Positions 24,918-38,559 of a stretch of DNA of 64,000 nt are shown here, piece after piece. Within the stretch, counting starts at the first letter, position 1. Each line of letters starts with the position of its first letter. The position numbers and the translations under genes were made by a program. The DNA is from Druceiella hillmani (lineage: Eukaryota > Arthropoda > Insecta > Lepidoptera > Hepialidae). The stretch lies in assembly GCA_039881145.1 (NCBI GenBank), contig JAYKKI010000067.1, positions 2,617,501 to 2,681,500 of the forward strand. The letters run 5' to 3'. The notes under the pieces were generated by a model. That model was not told where the DNA came from and did not search any database. It saw only the letters and a program-made list of their open reading frames with translations.

Positions 24918-27169
24918 TAACAATTACAAAATATTCAAAAAAATTATCAATTTTTTTAAACGAAACACTTGTTTCAATTTTGCAAAAATGTTTATTTACT
25001 TCAAGAGTACTAAATGACTTATTTGTGAATCAATTTTAGTCCTTTATTTCTTTTAAAACAATTCTATAAGGTATTCCAAAAAACCTAAGAGTGGAAAAAT
25101 ATATGGAAATATTCAAAGTTTTGGGGAACAAAATCTTTCAGGACTCTTTTTTAAAAAAAAAACCAAGTTTGGAATGCCATTGAATTTATCCTAAATGAAA
25201 TCGTAGCAGAGGCTTAATATTTATATTGGTGGAAGTGTAGACTTTGGAAGTTTGGAAAATTTCTGACAATAACATTTTTATCTCTAACTTTCTTTGTACT
25301 CTTGAATGATTTATTTCTTTTCAACTAACAAAATGTATCCAAAATTTCTGCAACTGTGGAAAAAATACATATCCTTCATCTTTCGAGACACTTCTGGCAT
25401 TTCTTCTGGAATACTGCATAATTTCATAAGTCCTCGATACACAATATTATTTCAATGAAGTTAATTTAACACATTTCACCAGCCATTTCTATTTACTGTT
25501 AGCACCAAGTGTTGATATTTTTTGGCCGTATTATTAAATGGGTATTTGTTTATGTCACCTTTAACAGATAGTTCAAGGTGACAAGGAGTGAAAATAATGT
25601 TTAGACAAGGATGGCCACACTGAATTATGATGTCATTTTTAATAATGCTCATTGTATTCTACAAAAGCGAATGAGACAGGAAGATAGCCCCATTCTTTCC
25701 TCACAAATAAATTTAGAAGCTCATAATTCGCTTATAATTAATATTATATAATTCGCTTATAATTAATATAATATTATATTAATATTATAATTAATTTTTA
25801 TTATTTTTTCACTAGTTGTTTGAAATTATTCTATATTTGCGTGATATTTTACTGAAAATAGCAATTTTAGTCAATTACCCTCAGTAACAAAAAATTACTA
25901 TCATATTGGAAAAAATTATCTTAATTTTTTCTTAAACCTTATTAATTCAAAGGAGAGAACTGTCACTAAATTATTTATGAACTGCTTACAGACTAATATT
26001 TTTTGTACTTGTGCGGTATAATCTCTTTGTGCTTAATATTTCTCGTAGTACAAGCGTAGGTTGAGTGGTAAGTTGCAGTATAGGCAATAAAAAAGTCATT
26101 TAAATGTGCAACATTGGTATAGCAATTCAATGAAGGTGACTGGAATATGGCTATCATTACATACTCGAATAGCTATAAATACTATGTATGCTTTGTAATT
26201 TCGTAAACATCTACTGGCCGTTATTCGACAAACCAATTACAAGCTTCATACGTAATTTAGATATAAATATCGCAGAATTCATTACATACAGTATTTGTGG
26301 TTGGCGTTCCTATACATTCAGGTTGTTGAAATCTGTTGACGAAATGAATAAACAGGTTTGTGCATTAATAATTCTTTGTAAATTTGGAAAATAAGCGCAA
26401 TTATTTTTCTGGGGCGTTGTGACAATAATTGTTACCTCAAATTATTGAGTCTTATTTGCCTAAAAATTTCAATAAAATGTTATATAACCTCAAGATAATA
26501 TTTTTTCTTTACTATTTAATTTTCTAGAAAAGTTTATGTGAATGAAGTTATTAAAATTTAAAAAATGCAAATCTTAATATTTAGTAGCATGAAGTTAAAT
26601 ATATATTAGATTAAAATCTTTTCGACTGTCCACTGATTCATCATGATTACCACAATTTCCATGAATGTCTTTCAAAGTCAATAACTAATCTCAACAACAA
26701 TTGTCAAATATAATTAAACGTGACTGATACAGACAAACATACACTATTTATTTTACTAAAATTGTTCTGAATGTTACTACAAGATAACAATGAAAGAGTT
26801 AATATGTTATATGCTTCTTACGTGTACTTATTTATTACACAATTCGTTGTCCAGTACTATATATTCTTCTAACTTTCAAGTACTAAAACACATATTAACT
26901 TTCTACTACAATAAGATTGCAATTTTTTATTTCCTGAGCTTGATGCATATTTTAAGATTTTTCAATTTCCAATTATATTTTTCCTTGAAATATTCTACTT
27001 CATTTTATAGATTTTTCCTTTGAATGACTAACATCGAGATGAGATGTCAATATAAAAAAAATTGTATCAATTAATTTTGTGTTTGCAGCTTTAGCTTCTA
27101 CCAGTTCCACATTTTTGTTGAGTTTTTCTCTGTCAGTTACGTTGTAGTTTTTTTACACTTTCTTTTAAG

Positions 27170-27187
27170 CCAATGTCTCGATTGGTG
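27170..27187 (+). CDS. Microexon H2 (short linker, 18 nt)
   Basis: Bounded by TCTTTTAAG and GTAATT, phase 1-1. Reads x-N-V-S-I-G. It is placed like H4 (A-K-A-A-T-G) and the upstream intron is homologous (GAGTTTCTACCAGTCCCA in block 4). The acceptor is weak, so use is uncertain. Confidence 0.45.
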
Positions 27188-28269
27188 GTAATTTCTTCGA
27201 ATTCTTTTAATGTGAAAATAGTGAGGTATTAATTTAGATTTTTTTCTGGTGTTTTATTATTATTAAAAACTTTAGAAACGTTCAATATTCGACCGTACTA
27301 TGAGTTTAAATACACGCTAATGTAACAAATCTATTATTAAATCCACATTACCAATTATTATCAAAATATTGGGTCAGTACTTGTTCCTAAATTCTTGTTT
27401 TTTATATTATTTTTATCATGAATATACCCATTACATTGGTGTGTGAATATTTAACAACCTTGGTATTAATAATAAGTGAAACGAATAGCAGTATACATTG
27501 TTAAAGAGGGCCCAGTTAATTTTTACCGAAATTTTTATATGTTATTTACGAATTTGAAAAATAAATTATAGATAATATTAAAGATATCTTGATACAAAAT
27601 AATTAAATAATATCATCGATAACAAGTAGCACATGCCTTAATTATATATTCTCTTAATATGAAAGAAATGGTTCCAAATATACCATTTTCTTACCCAGTA
27701 TATGCTGAAAATATAGGTATTTCTAAGTAAACTGCCTTAAATTAACTTTATTAGAATAGTACATAGCATTATTGTTAGTAACATTTGAATCTCATTTTGC
27801 AGTATAGATTAAAGCGAATACACAGTCAATTTTTATTGTTTATGCTATCATAGTAATATATCACAGAATACACATTTGTTATCATTGTTTTACTGGATGT
27901 GAAAATGAACGATAATCTTTCCTCTTTTTAAATTTTCAAAATATCTGCAAGGAACCAATGTATATTCCCATAAGTAGTTTTACACCTGATACAAATAGAT
28001 GTTTATTAAACTTACTATCAGACCGTCTTGTAGAGTATATAAAAATTAACAACAAAATCACTGTTTAACACAACTGAGAAGACAACTAAAAACTATTTTT
28101 GAATTTAGTTCTCGTTTGTACATCTATATTTGAGAACTTTTGAATAAAAATTACATGAACCATAATTATATAAAATTATGGTTGGATTTTAGTTTATTAA
28201 ATGTATATATAATTGATAATTTATTTACACATGTACATATATTGGTACATTACATGTAACCTATTTGTA

Positions 28270-28720
28270 ATGATGACAAATTAATGGTTCAACAAATATT
28301 AAACTTTTAGATTAAATATGAATACAAAATGCACATGAACTGCAAAGATAACGATGACACATTTCAACTAATATACTTTTAGTCATCATAGACAAATTAC
28401 ACTCTGGAGCGATCGCTATCAGGTGGTTGAGTATTTGAATACCGCGGGAAACTAAAAAGTTCCGATATAATTCGGTTCTAGAGGGTGCTATAGCAAAAAG
28501 GTGATGATTGCGTGAGTGTAGGAAATTGTCAGGTATGAAGAATGGAATTCTACTCAATAATACAGGGCAGGAAATTTTTCCTTTTATTAGCTGGAACTAT
28601 TCCGTCTCATATATAGAATGTATTTCACACACATTCAGTCATCGAGCTATACTTGGTTTTGTGTGGGTTCCAAATAATGGAGCCAGATTCTAATTGATTT
28701 TGAACTAATGAAGTGTAGAG
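28270..28720 (-). mobile_element. LINE 3'-end relic, block 2 copy
   Basis: The minus-strand frame 28557-28312 holds P-S-R-T-E-L-Y-R-N-F-L-V-S-R-G-I-Q-I-L-N-H-L, like the R-T-E-L-Y-R-N-S-F-x-P-R-x-I-R-x-W-N-x-L-P end of many insect LINE polymerases. Truncated and without the rest of the RT nearby. Confidence 0.55.
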
Positions 28721-28915
28721 CAGGCAAACTGATGACAAAGATTGAAAATCCTTTGATTATACTACACAAATCCAAGTTTTACGAAACAATGTATTTGCTT
28801 ATACCACTTTTCCAAATATCTTCTTTAGCTAATTATATCCCGTTGTAAATAATTTTATAGAATATTGTTATAGTGGCTTTCACAAAGTAATTTTTAAAAC
28901 TGATTAAATTTTGAC

Positions 28916-29400
28916 AGTGAGTAATGGTGAAAATTTGACCTTAAAAATCATTATTTATTGATAAAATTTAGGGCAATTTAATAAATTTGTAGATAAATTA
29001 AGTTCACAAAAATTTTATCAAAGTTTAATATTTCAAAAATGTTAATCAGATTTTCAAAATTTAACATTAAACGTGTATGAGATTTCGCTATTAATTGTAC
29101 CATCGAAATGGTGGAACCGAAATGGTTTCACTATTTTGGTGGTCCAATTTAATAGTGAAATCTCCCATCATATGGCACTTTTAAAGCAATATGAGAGGTA
29201 GGCATGTCTCTATGTATTTTGTGTAATGTAACCTTTAAAAAATAATTAAGTATTCTGATACGAACAAAAAAGAAGCTACGTTTAGTAACTCCATACAGAT
29301 TACGACCTAAGCTGAAGAAATAGATATAATTGCGATATCCAAAAAAGTATTAAAGAAAACAGTTATTGCCCTGGTGAAATTTCCCAGTATCATGAATTAA
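28916..29400. repeat. Block-2-specific insertion with an 86-bp fold-back
   Basis: Block 1 runs straight from TTTTGACGGT to AATAAACAAA near 13660, while block 2 has about 480 extra bases. Within it 29079-29164 folds back on itself: GAGATTTCGCTATTAA against TTAATAGTGAAATCTC with one mismatch. Confidence 0.5.
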
Positions 29401-30058
29401 GAATAAACAAAGAAAACAATATAAATGTAATGAATCAAAAGGGAAAAGCTTTTATTATACAGGTTTGAAGTTAATTATGAAAATTATATTACTCCAGCAG
29501 TGCCGTAGCTACACACATTTACGCACAATGCCATCTCTATCTATTATGCTTATTTATGCCCTTCGACAATCATTTCTGCGTTTCCTGATATTTGTATCCT
29601 CTACCATGGCTATATTTCACTGTTCTTTTTACGGCACTGTTTCCAGAGATAAGGAAAAGAGTAATTGCAGCTTATCGCTGTTTGTTTAGACTAAGAAGCC
29701 AATAGAAGTTTTCTAAAATATGTCTCAGAGGCATGAACGCCAACCGAAACAGAGGTAAAATTTGGAGAAATTTTTCAGCTAGTTTATTCAATAATGCTAT
29801 TTGGAGAAAAATATACAATTTTGAATGAATAATCATAAACGTCTATTAAGAATATATATGCGCAAAACAACCCAGAAAATGTTTAATGGCACTCTTTTCT
29901 GCAACACATTAAGAACTAGAGTTAAAAATATATGGAAAATTATTGGAAATCCATAGTGGGAAGGAAACTAGACATAGAAAACTTCAAAAGAAGACCATGG
30001 TGCTTTATCATGTTAATTCTGTTGATTGAGGTTTATCAATTATCTTTAATTTTTTCAG

Positions 30059-30094
30059 TAATCAAAGACGTTGTAAGCGGGGGTGCTAAATTAG
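30059..30094 (+). CDS. Microexon E2 (Gly/Val segment, 36 nt)
   Basis: Bounded by TTTTTTCAG and GTAAGA. Reads V-I-K-D-V-V-S-G-G-A-K-L after H2. Confidence 0.68.
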
Positions 30095-30696
30095 GTAAGA
30101 TTGCATTTAAAGTACATTATGGTGAAATTTATAAGTGGCTTTTGATTACATGTCTATGCCATTAGTTTTCATTGTTCAATATTTTCCCTCTATAATATTT
30201 GTTTTTTTATCCTGCCATACTTGTCACCATTTTTGTGCTACGTAGCCAAATGGGCAAAATCAAAATCTTAACATTTTCACCACATCTGTTTCACTGTCAT
30301 TCCCTGTCTGTAACATTCTTATAATTTAAATAGTCTTAGACATATGTCAATAAAATTTTGAAAGTATATGCTTTGGATCGAGATGTCAATTAGAATATAG
30401 CAATATCTTAACAGAAAATGATGTTTACGTAAAGGTAGAGTGAAACAATTGTTTTGGACATATTACTGAATTGGATATCATTAAATGGATAGGTCTTTTA
30501 AAAGTAAAATTGAGGTTTAATTCAACATTTATTATTTTAAGGCCAGTTTGAGAAACATTAAATTTCAAATTTACATGCACTATGGTCTCGAAAAATATGA
30601 AAACTTTCTAAATCCTAGCATTTGATGAGAACTGTAAAGTGAAATTATTTTGGTTAACTGTATCAACAGTTTAAGCAATTATAGCTATTAGATATA

Positions 30697-31775
30697 AGGG
30701 TGGTCCAATAAGTTTTCACATTTGAAGACAGATGGAGTAACTAAGGCAAGTTGATGTTATCATCGTGTGTAGCCATTTTTTAAATGATGTCAAAATAAAT
30801 TTGACACCAATATATAGATTAGTTTGGATTTGGTAAATGTTTCAGTAAGCATACAATGTGATTTTCACTAAGATGAAAAAATGTAGTATAGGTTAGGTAT
30901 TTGTTTTTTGCTTTTGGATGGAGGAACGTGTTAATAGATAAAAGCTGTTGTTGTTGTTTATGGGAAATCTTCACCATTTGTTGAAGTGGCAAAGCTTATT
31001 GGTTTGTCAATGGGAACGGTAAGTAATATTTTACATAATAAGATGGCGATGAAAAAGTTGACTCCGTGGGTGCCTCAATTTCCCACTGTGAACAACGAGT
31101 GGCTGCAGCTATCAACTGTAATATAAACAAGACTTGAACGATTTTTTGCATCCTTTTGCCACCGTCGATGAGATTTGGATCCAATATTTTACATTGGAAA
31201 CCAAGCAACAGTTGATACAATTGGTTGTTTCTGGTGAGTCTGGTCCTAAGAAGGCAAAGACGGACCCATCGGAGGGAAATTTAACGGCCACGGTTTTTTA
31301 GGATGCAAAAGACATTACATTTGTGGACTTCTTAGAAAAAAGGAAAATTATCCCTGGACATTACTGCAGTTAGTTATTGGTTTGCTTCAACAAGAAGTTG
31401 AAGGGTACTAACACCATTCGGCAAAGGATAAAGTATTGTTTCACCATGATAACGCACCAGCACATTATATCCAAAATTTGCGCGGTCAAACTACATTAAT
31501 CGCGTTATAAATTGCTACTGAACCCTCCTTATTCACCTGCCTTGGTACCCTGCGAATTTCGTTTCCTTCCTATATATGTAGAAATAACTTGCTGGAAAAT
31601 TTTGCTCAAATGAGGATGTCATTTTCGAGGCAGAAGTGTATTTTAGAGAGCATGAAATTTCCGTTTTTTGTAGAGGTTAAGAAAATGCTGATAAACTATG
31701 CTGAATAATAAATAATTTGTTTTTGCGAAAATGGTGCCTTCATTCATAATAAAGGTATTTACTGAACTGCTCTCG
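30697..31775 (+). mobile_element. Degenerate mariner element A, block 2 copy
   Basis: Same element and position as 14972-16014, with TA on both sides. It keeps F-H-H-D-N-A-P-A-H (about 31440-31465), Y-S-P-A-L-V-P-C-E-F and S-N-E-D-V-I-F-E-A-E remnants, so it is slightly better preserved, but still frameshifted. Confidence 0.8.
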
Positions 31776-32086
31776 TATAGATGTACAACGGAACACTATA
31801 TTGTGTGTGTTCCGATATACACTTGGTTTTATTATAAGTGTTCTTAACATTTTGACATACGCATGTGTCGCTAAGTTTTCACCAGACCTACAGATATTAC
31901 ATAGGTATGAAAATTCAAATAGCTTATGTTTCTGCCCCACTTTTGTAAAATTTTTTGTGTATATTAAAATAAATGTAAGTTTTGACATAATAATGGCACC
32001 AATGTGATATCATTAGTTTACCCAATAGTTTTCATATGTTAATAGATTTAATATAATTTTTTACTAACATAATTTCTTTTTTGTAG

Positions 32087-32128
32087 TTGGCGATACTTTA
32101 ACAAACCTTGGTGGACTCTTCACTGACG
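32087..32128 (+). CDS. Microexon F2 (Gly/Leu segment, 42 nt)
   Basis: Bounded by TTTTTGTAG and GTATGT. Same fourteen residues as F1 despite three base changes. Confidence 0.72.
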
Positions 32129-32319
32129 GTATGTTATATTGTATAACATTTTGTTGTTAACATAATAAATATCCACCCACTTTTAGTCAATATTCTATTA
32201 GTCAGAACAGTGCACTATTATAATATTATCATAATTTTTAAACATATTCGAAGTAACTAAGTAGTCACACTCTTAAGTGAATTTATATTTTATAATAGCT
32301 TACGCAAAGTAGCATAATT

Positions 32320-33150
32320 TTACAGTGGTAATTCTCTACAAGAATATTATCATCAACAATGGTTCAGAAAATTTGGTGATAGTCATCTTTATCTCAACAA
32401 CACAACTCAGTCAGGGATGCTCACTGAGGAGCCTGCAGATGTAAGGCGAGGTTCCTCAGTGGGTTTTCTGACCAAGGTAACAATAAAATCAAGATTTTAA
32501 TTGAGTGAAATTCACATTACATGACACAAATAACTGCCGAAACATAAGCTAGAATAAGGAAAGAAGTTGGAATACGTAATGACATACAATATTTTGGGTT
32601 TTTCGTCAAATCAAATGATTACTTTCCTGTGCTTATATGCTCATTACACGCATGGAAAACTATCCTTTTCTGAAATTACTAGTAATTAGTGATGAGAAAT
32701 GGGTTCTTTAAAACAAGGCGGCAGGCAGACTGTCTTGGTTTCAATGTGAAGTGCGCTATCAAGGCTGTATTGTTGGCAATTGGACAATTTGGGCTGGGTC
32801 CTTCATGCAGAAATGCCCAGAGCTCAATAATCATAAACGAGCAGTGTTTCATAATTGAAACACAAGGTCATATACAAATTTGGTCGCCCATCAAAAATGC
32901 TTGAAATGTGAATGAAGTGTCCCACCACATCCGCCATACTCTCTTTACCTTAACCGCCATTAGACTTTCAGTTTTTTCAGCCTTTAAAAACTCCTTGAGT
33001 GGTATAACTTTAAATTCTGGTGAAGTGAGGCTTTTGAACTTGCCCAGTTATTCGCTGATAAAAGACAGGTCCTTCTATGAAAAAGGAATTATAAAGCATA
33101 CTGAAATATGACGAAAAGCTCAACCCTTGTTCTTCATAGAATGAAATAAC
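32320..33150 (+). mobile_element. Mariner element B relic, block 2 copy
   Basis: Homologous to 17200-18170. R-K-F-G-D-S-H-L-Y-L-like start, I-S-D-E-K-W-V-L motif near 32680, and the R-S-F-Y-E-K-G-I-I-K-H-T-E end near 33070-33110. Confidence 0.65.
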
Positions 33151-33253
33151 TTTGAGAAACTTAAAAAAAATGCATCATAACTTTTTAGACAACACAATAC
33201 CTTTTTTAGACGAATAAAATCACATTTATTTCATGCTTTTTATATTTTTTCAG

Positions 33254-33274
33254 AAAAGAAAACAAAAGCAGATC
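33254..33274 (+). CDS. Microexon G2 (Lys-rich linker, 21 nt)
   Basis: Bounded by TTTTTTCAG and GTAAGT. Reads E-K-K-T-K-A-D. Confidence 0.7.
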
Positions 33275-34233
33275 GTAAGTACCAGGAAATTTTCATTTTT
33301 AAAGATTTTCATTGCAATTCCTATATGGCTTGTTTACAAGTAGGCTTTGACAATTAAATACCTAGTCTTAATGATATAAATGCTGAAACGTTGGCATCTG
33401 GTAACATTTGTGGGTGTACTATGTGTTAGTTATTTGAATTTGTATTGATGATGTAAAATGCTAAATGTTGACTCGACGAATTGGCCTCTAATGTATAGTG
33501 TCCAATTTTCCAGCTTTTTGAAAATAAATGTAATAGCAGTTTAGAAATTAGCTTGTTTTTCCCAAAAAAGAGGGAAAATATTTTTTCACTTTTAATGAAA
33601 TTGTTTTCCAATTGCCAAAACCGGCACTGTAGTAATTCTTTATGCAGTTCCATCTAGATGGAATAAAAAAGTTTAAACATTTAATTTTTCAAATAAAAAA
33701 ATTTAAAAGTTTCATTTTTCTAGTTTTCTGCTTAGAATTATTCTATTGTAATATTGTAAAGATCAGAGAAAAATTTTTGGAAATGTATTATGATTAACAT
33801 TTTTCCTACATGTTTTAATAAATGTAGTGTTAAAAAGTGTTATTGAAGAAAAAAATTACATAATTATCAAGAGATAATATATATTATGCATGTATATAAC
33901 ACAGAGTATGATGATTTTATTAAAAATAATGTATTTATATAAATGCCATATGAGTCTCAATCAGTCTCGATGGCGATACCTGCTTATACTATGGATAAAT
34001 ATTTTATTCATCATGGTCAGTGATGTCATTTAAATGGTAACCTTTTTGAAAATAATTTTACATTTACTGAACAATTCTAGGAATTTTATAAGAGTTTTAC
34101 AATAAAATAGATATTATTTTGAACAGAATATATTCTGATTAGAAATGTGAAGCTTATAAACCTACAACAAGTATCAATGAAGAGATAAATACGTGTTTTT
34201 ATGACACCTAATAATTTGTACTTTTGTTTTCAG

Positions 34234-34254
34234 CCGAGAAGAAACCAACGACCC
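34234..34254 (+). CDS. Microexon A3 (Lys-rich linker, 21 nt)
   Basis: Bounded by TTTTCAG and GTAAGT. Reads P-E-K-K-P-T-T. Its last base is C rather than A, which changes the split codon with the next exon to His or Leu. Confidence 0.65.
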
Positions 34255-34566
34255 GTAAGTAACTATATATTCATTCGCTATGACAATAAAATCTTGTCTT
34301 TCTACGTTCATTAAATAGTAGATGGCTATGTTTCCAACACAGTCATTTTATATGTGAAAGATATGCTTGAACTATTGGATCTGTATCAACAAGTCATGAT
34401 AATGATATGGATTATGATATGCATAAAGTCAATTAAAAATATCAAACTATGTTGAAAATAAGTTTCATTTGGTCCCGTTGCATTTGTTGTATTATTACAG
34501 ATAAATTAAGTTTAATAAGTATAGTACATTAATTTACGAAATTTTTTTTTAATTGTTTTATATCAG

Positions 34567-34599
34567 ATCCTTTCTTTTTATATTATAATAAAGAAGGCC
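34567..34599 (+). CDS. Microexon I3 (33 nt, possibly used)
   Basis: Bounded by TTATATCAG and GTAAGT, phase 1-1. Open: x-P-F-F-L-Y-Y-N-K-E-G, against x-P-F-L-K-S-K-K-D-G in I5. Splice sites are intact here but broken in blocks 1 and 4. Several residues have drifted, so it may be relaxed or dead. Confidence 0.45.
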
Positions 34600-35680
34600 G
34601 TAAGTGTTCCAATGTAAAGTTTTATTTTTTAAAATGATGAGTTTGATTTTTTTAAGTTAATATTTTTTGTTTTATATCAAATTATATGTATGGTATAAAA
34701 TAATGGAGCAAATGAGATTATTTATCATAATTAAAATACGAAAAAAAAAATTTGTTTCCACGAAATACTAAACTATGGATTTGCATTCTGTCAGTTGTTC
34801 GATTGAAAATAAATGATTAAGTGTTATTTATTAAGCACAATTGCTTAACTTTTTTCAAACTGCACCTACTTACAACTTAGGTTCTAATCTAGAATTCCAA
34901 AACTTCTTAACTTCGGAGATTCGTAGTATTTTTTGTCATTTATAAATTGATCAATTAGACTTAAATAGTAGAATTAATATTTATTTGTGTTTTTTCCAAA
35001 ACTCTCAAGTCTGTCTACAACCTATCTACATATGTAACTAAAGTTTATCTACTATACATACCTACCCACACAAACACACGTGCATCATAGTTTGTCGCCG
35101 CTGACCGGCTCGCCAAAGCCCTCACCCCAAGTTTTTTATTAACTTCATGATCCTGAGAGTGATTTTCATGAAAGAAGACGAAACTTTCATAAAACTGGAT
35201 AATGAGGAAATATCTGAGATATTTGTCGCTTTTTTACACGGGTTGAAATACATTTGTGTATGTATCAAGAAGAAGTGTACGGAAATGTCTTTTGAGATTC
35301 CACTTACATAGATTTTTTTTAATAGTGACTGTACTATTTAATGTTAACGGTGATGGTATCTTTCTCATAATTTCATAGTTATTCAGCTTTCAGTTAAAGT
35401 GTTGTATTATTACTATTGTTTAATATAAGATTGAAACTTTTTAAGTAAATTATTGAAAACAAATTATTAAAAATCATCAATTTTGTAATCAACACCGGAG
35501 TTTTAAAATTGAATGTCTAACATTTTAAAGTTGAGAGTCTGGAAAACATTTTGATTTTTCAATTCTATAATTTTATTATATGTAAAAATGCAGACATTAT
35601 GGTCACTTTTCATTTATAATTTGCAAATTACGAAATATAAACAAAAATAATATAAAACAAAATGCATTTTTTTATTTCAG

Positions 35681-35722
35681 TACAAAACGTGTTTGCAACT
35701 ATTGGCAGTGCATTGAACGATG
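35681..35722 (+). CDS. Microexon B3 (Gly/Leu segment, 42 nt)
   Basis: Bounded by TATTTCAG and GTTTGT. Reads x-Q-N-V-F-A-T-I-G-S-A-L-N-D, with three residue changes from B1, more than any other B copy. Confidence 0.65.
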
Positions 35723-36339
35723 GTTTGTTACTTATTTTATTACATTTATGTACTTATTTATTTACTTTCTAAGTTTAATATATATACATACAAATATACA
35801 GGTATACTCGATTATTTCTCAATAAGTGACCAAAATTGGATATGATATTCCATATCTCAAATCTAAATAAAAACATTTGTCTTAATTGACAATTTATTGG
35901 AAATAAACAATTTTGAAACATCCGTTTAATTTAAAAAAAATATGGAATGAATGCTCACCCTAACCACTTATAGTTATGAGAATTATGCTATGAGAGTTAT
36001 GAGAATTATGCTCATGAATATTTCAATATTTCTGAGCGAGCACGAGCATATGTATTTCAAGTCACTTTGTGAAACGAGATACCAATTTTACTTTTTTACT
36101 TTTCATGTGCTTAGAACGTATTTTGAAAAATTAAATCAACTTATTGAAAATAAGGGAAATTTATTTACATAATCAACTTCATTTACACATTTTTATGACC
36201 TATCCTTAGTATTGTTTTAATAACTTTTCAAAGGTATCCATTTCACCCAATACACAAACATCCAAGAGATTTTGTAAACAGTTTTTCAAACAAATTCAAT
36301 ATCAATCTATTAATTTTAGTTCTCCAGATGAAACACATC

Positions 36340-36500
36340 ATTTAACCTTACCCCACAATTAAAAATCGAATAATGTGAGTTTTGGCGACCTCGCAGACCA
36401 CAGCATGCAAGTTCCACGCATGATATAGTGACTATTTTAAAAATCGCACACTACTATAATGCTGTGCGGTAGTGTACTTATATGCTGATAAATAAAGCCC
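36340..36500 (-). mobile_element. DUF4817-type mariner relic, block 3 copy
   Basis: The minus strand reads W-S-A-R-S-P-K-L-T-L-F-D-F-stop-L-W-G (about 36405-36350). Confidence 0.65.
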
Positions 36501-37607
36501 CATAGAAATGCTAATGACACATCGTCCATTCAGTTTTCAATTATATCTCGTAATATGTCCAAATATGATAGGAGAATTATGTGGAGTTATTAATTGTAAT
36601 AAGTGTTACTTATACTGCTAACAGAAAAATTTTAGAAAGTTGAGAAAAAGTATGCGTGTTTTTATTTCATCTTTTTAATTTGGTCACCTATTGGCATATA
36701 ATCCTGAATACAAATATTTGAAGACAAATTGGAAAGAATTGAGATAAGGAAAGAAAAAAGAAGGCAAAGGTAATATGGAGTAACGTATGGAATGACTTTT
36801 TGAGACGATATTTGCGTTTCTGTATCGAACCAGAGTTTAAGTTACTGTACAAGTTAGCAGCATATGTGAATGTTTATAAAATGACATATTATGTTGCCCA
36901 ATGAGTTGAGTGAAGAGGTTATCAAGGCTTATTTGGGATCACAAATCTGGAGCAATGGTACAATGGATGGTAAATATTACTTATCATGTTATAGAGGATC
37001 TCAAAATGTATCAAAGAATATTGGACCTAATTATATATCACCTCTGTTGTTCATATCTTAATATTTAGCTTTTCTTTTTTTTTGACACAGTATTTATGTA
37101 AGACTATATACATTTTGGATTCAATGAGGTTCTAGTCCATTTACAATAGTCCAATACAGTATTGCTGTGTCCTTGTATATCAAGTCATAGTTACCCTTAT
37201 GAAATCCAACTGTCTTTTTATAGTTTCATGATGTTTAAATACGTTTTTAGAAAAGATGTTTATTTCCATGTGCTACAAGCACTGGGTATCATCTCAGATA
37301 CAGTAATATTGACTTAAATTGTCAAATATATTCAACTTCTTATATTTTTTACAATGTGGCGATTCTATTTGCAAATTACATAACTAAATTTATATTTACA
37401 AAAATGGGTCAGAATAAAATGCTATAAGACATAAAAATTCAAATAACATTTTATTCTGCTTCATTTTTGTCAAATTTTTCACATATATGAAAGTAAATGT
37501 AAGTTTTGACATGATTGGCACCGACATGATGTCATTAAATGTCCAGTAGTTTTCACATGCTTATAGAAATAATTTAATTTTTTACAAACATATTTTCTTT
37601 TCTTTAG

Positions 37608-37640
37608 TTAAAGACACTTTATCAAACCTCTTCCCCGAAG
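37608..37640 (+). pseudogene. Damaged microexon F3
   Basis: Acceptor TTCTTTAG is intact. The body has lost nine bases relative to F1 (the L-G-G part) and stays in frame: V-K-D-T-L-S-N-L-F-P-E. The donor GTATGT is changed to CTATGT. A fallback GTATAA at 37653 would give a 45-nt exon, still phase 1-1. In this block F3 follows B3, with C to E absent. Confidence 0.5.
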
Positions 37641-37683
37641 CTATGTTATTTCGTATAACATTTTGTTTTTAATGTGGTAAATA

Positions 37684-37875
37684 TGCACCCATTTATAATT
37701 AATATTGTGTCAGTCAAAACAATAGAATAGTGCACCCATTTATATATAATATTGTGTCAGTCAGAACAATAGAATAGTGCACCCATTTATATATAATATT
37801 GTGTCAGTCAGAACAATAGAATAGTGCACCCATATATATATAATATTGTGTCAGTCAGAACAATAGAATAGTGCA
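37684..37875. repeat. 47-bp minisatellite, four copies
   Basis: The unit starts GTGCACCCATTTATATATAA and ends CAGAACAATAGAATA. Four head-to-tail copies; the later ones are nearly identical. Unique to the block 3 F-to-G intron; the other blocks hold a single copy-like segment. Confidence 0.9.
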
Positions 37876-38559
37876 ATATTATTATACCTTTTGAACATAA
37901 TCAAGGTAACTAAGTATTTGTGTGGGTGGATGATCTTGATATTGAAGCATTTTAATACAATATTAAACTCTGTAGATAATTTGCCTTTAATATCACGTTA
38001 GTCACACTCTTAAGTGAATTTATATTTTATAAGAAGGGTTCCTCATATTCACATTATGTTTCAAGTATAGAAAATTGGATTAATTTTACTCCATAAAATG
38101 TCAATTGTTTCAAGTTCTGGAGTCGAAAGGTGAAAATTTCATAAATATTATTTTTAACTTAGAATAATTTCGTGTTTTTTCATATTTTAAATTCAAAACT
38201 TTTGGAAAGAGTACTGTCATGTATGTTTTAATGAAATATGGAAAGGAACTTGGCAGAACTAAGTTTATGAAGCTTTTTTATAGTAAGAAGATCGCTAAAT
38301 AAATAAAGCGTTTAACTTTCCATCTAATAGCTTTTTTTCTCCTATTGGAATATTCCAAGAGTATGTTTCTCTTCAATATAATCAGGACAATGTAAATAAA
38401 TACCAGTTTTGTTGGAAAAGTCATGATGCACTTTAGTAACACAGGCCGATATTTTGTTTCGACAATCAAGTCATTTGGGCAATCGAGTTATTTGTATTTG
38501 TGTTATTGTTACGTTATTTAATAGTCGACATTTCTTGTTTCATTTTGAATAACAAATGA

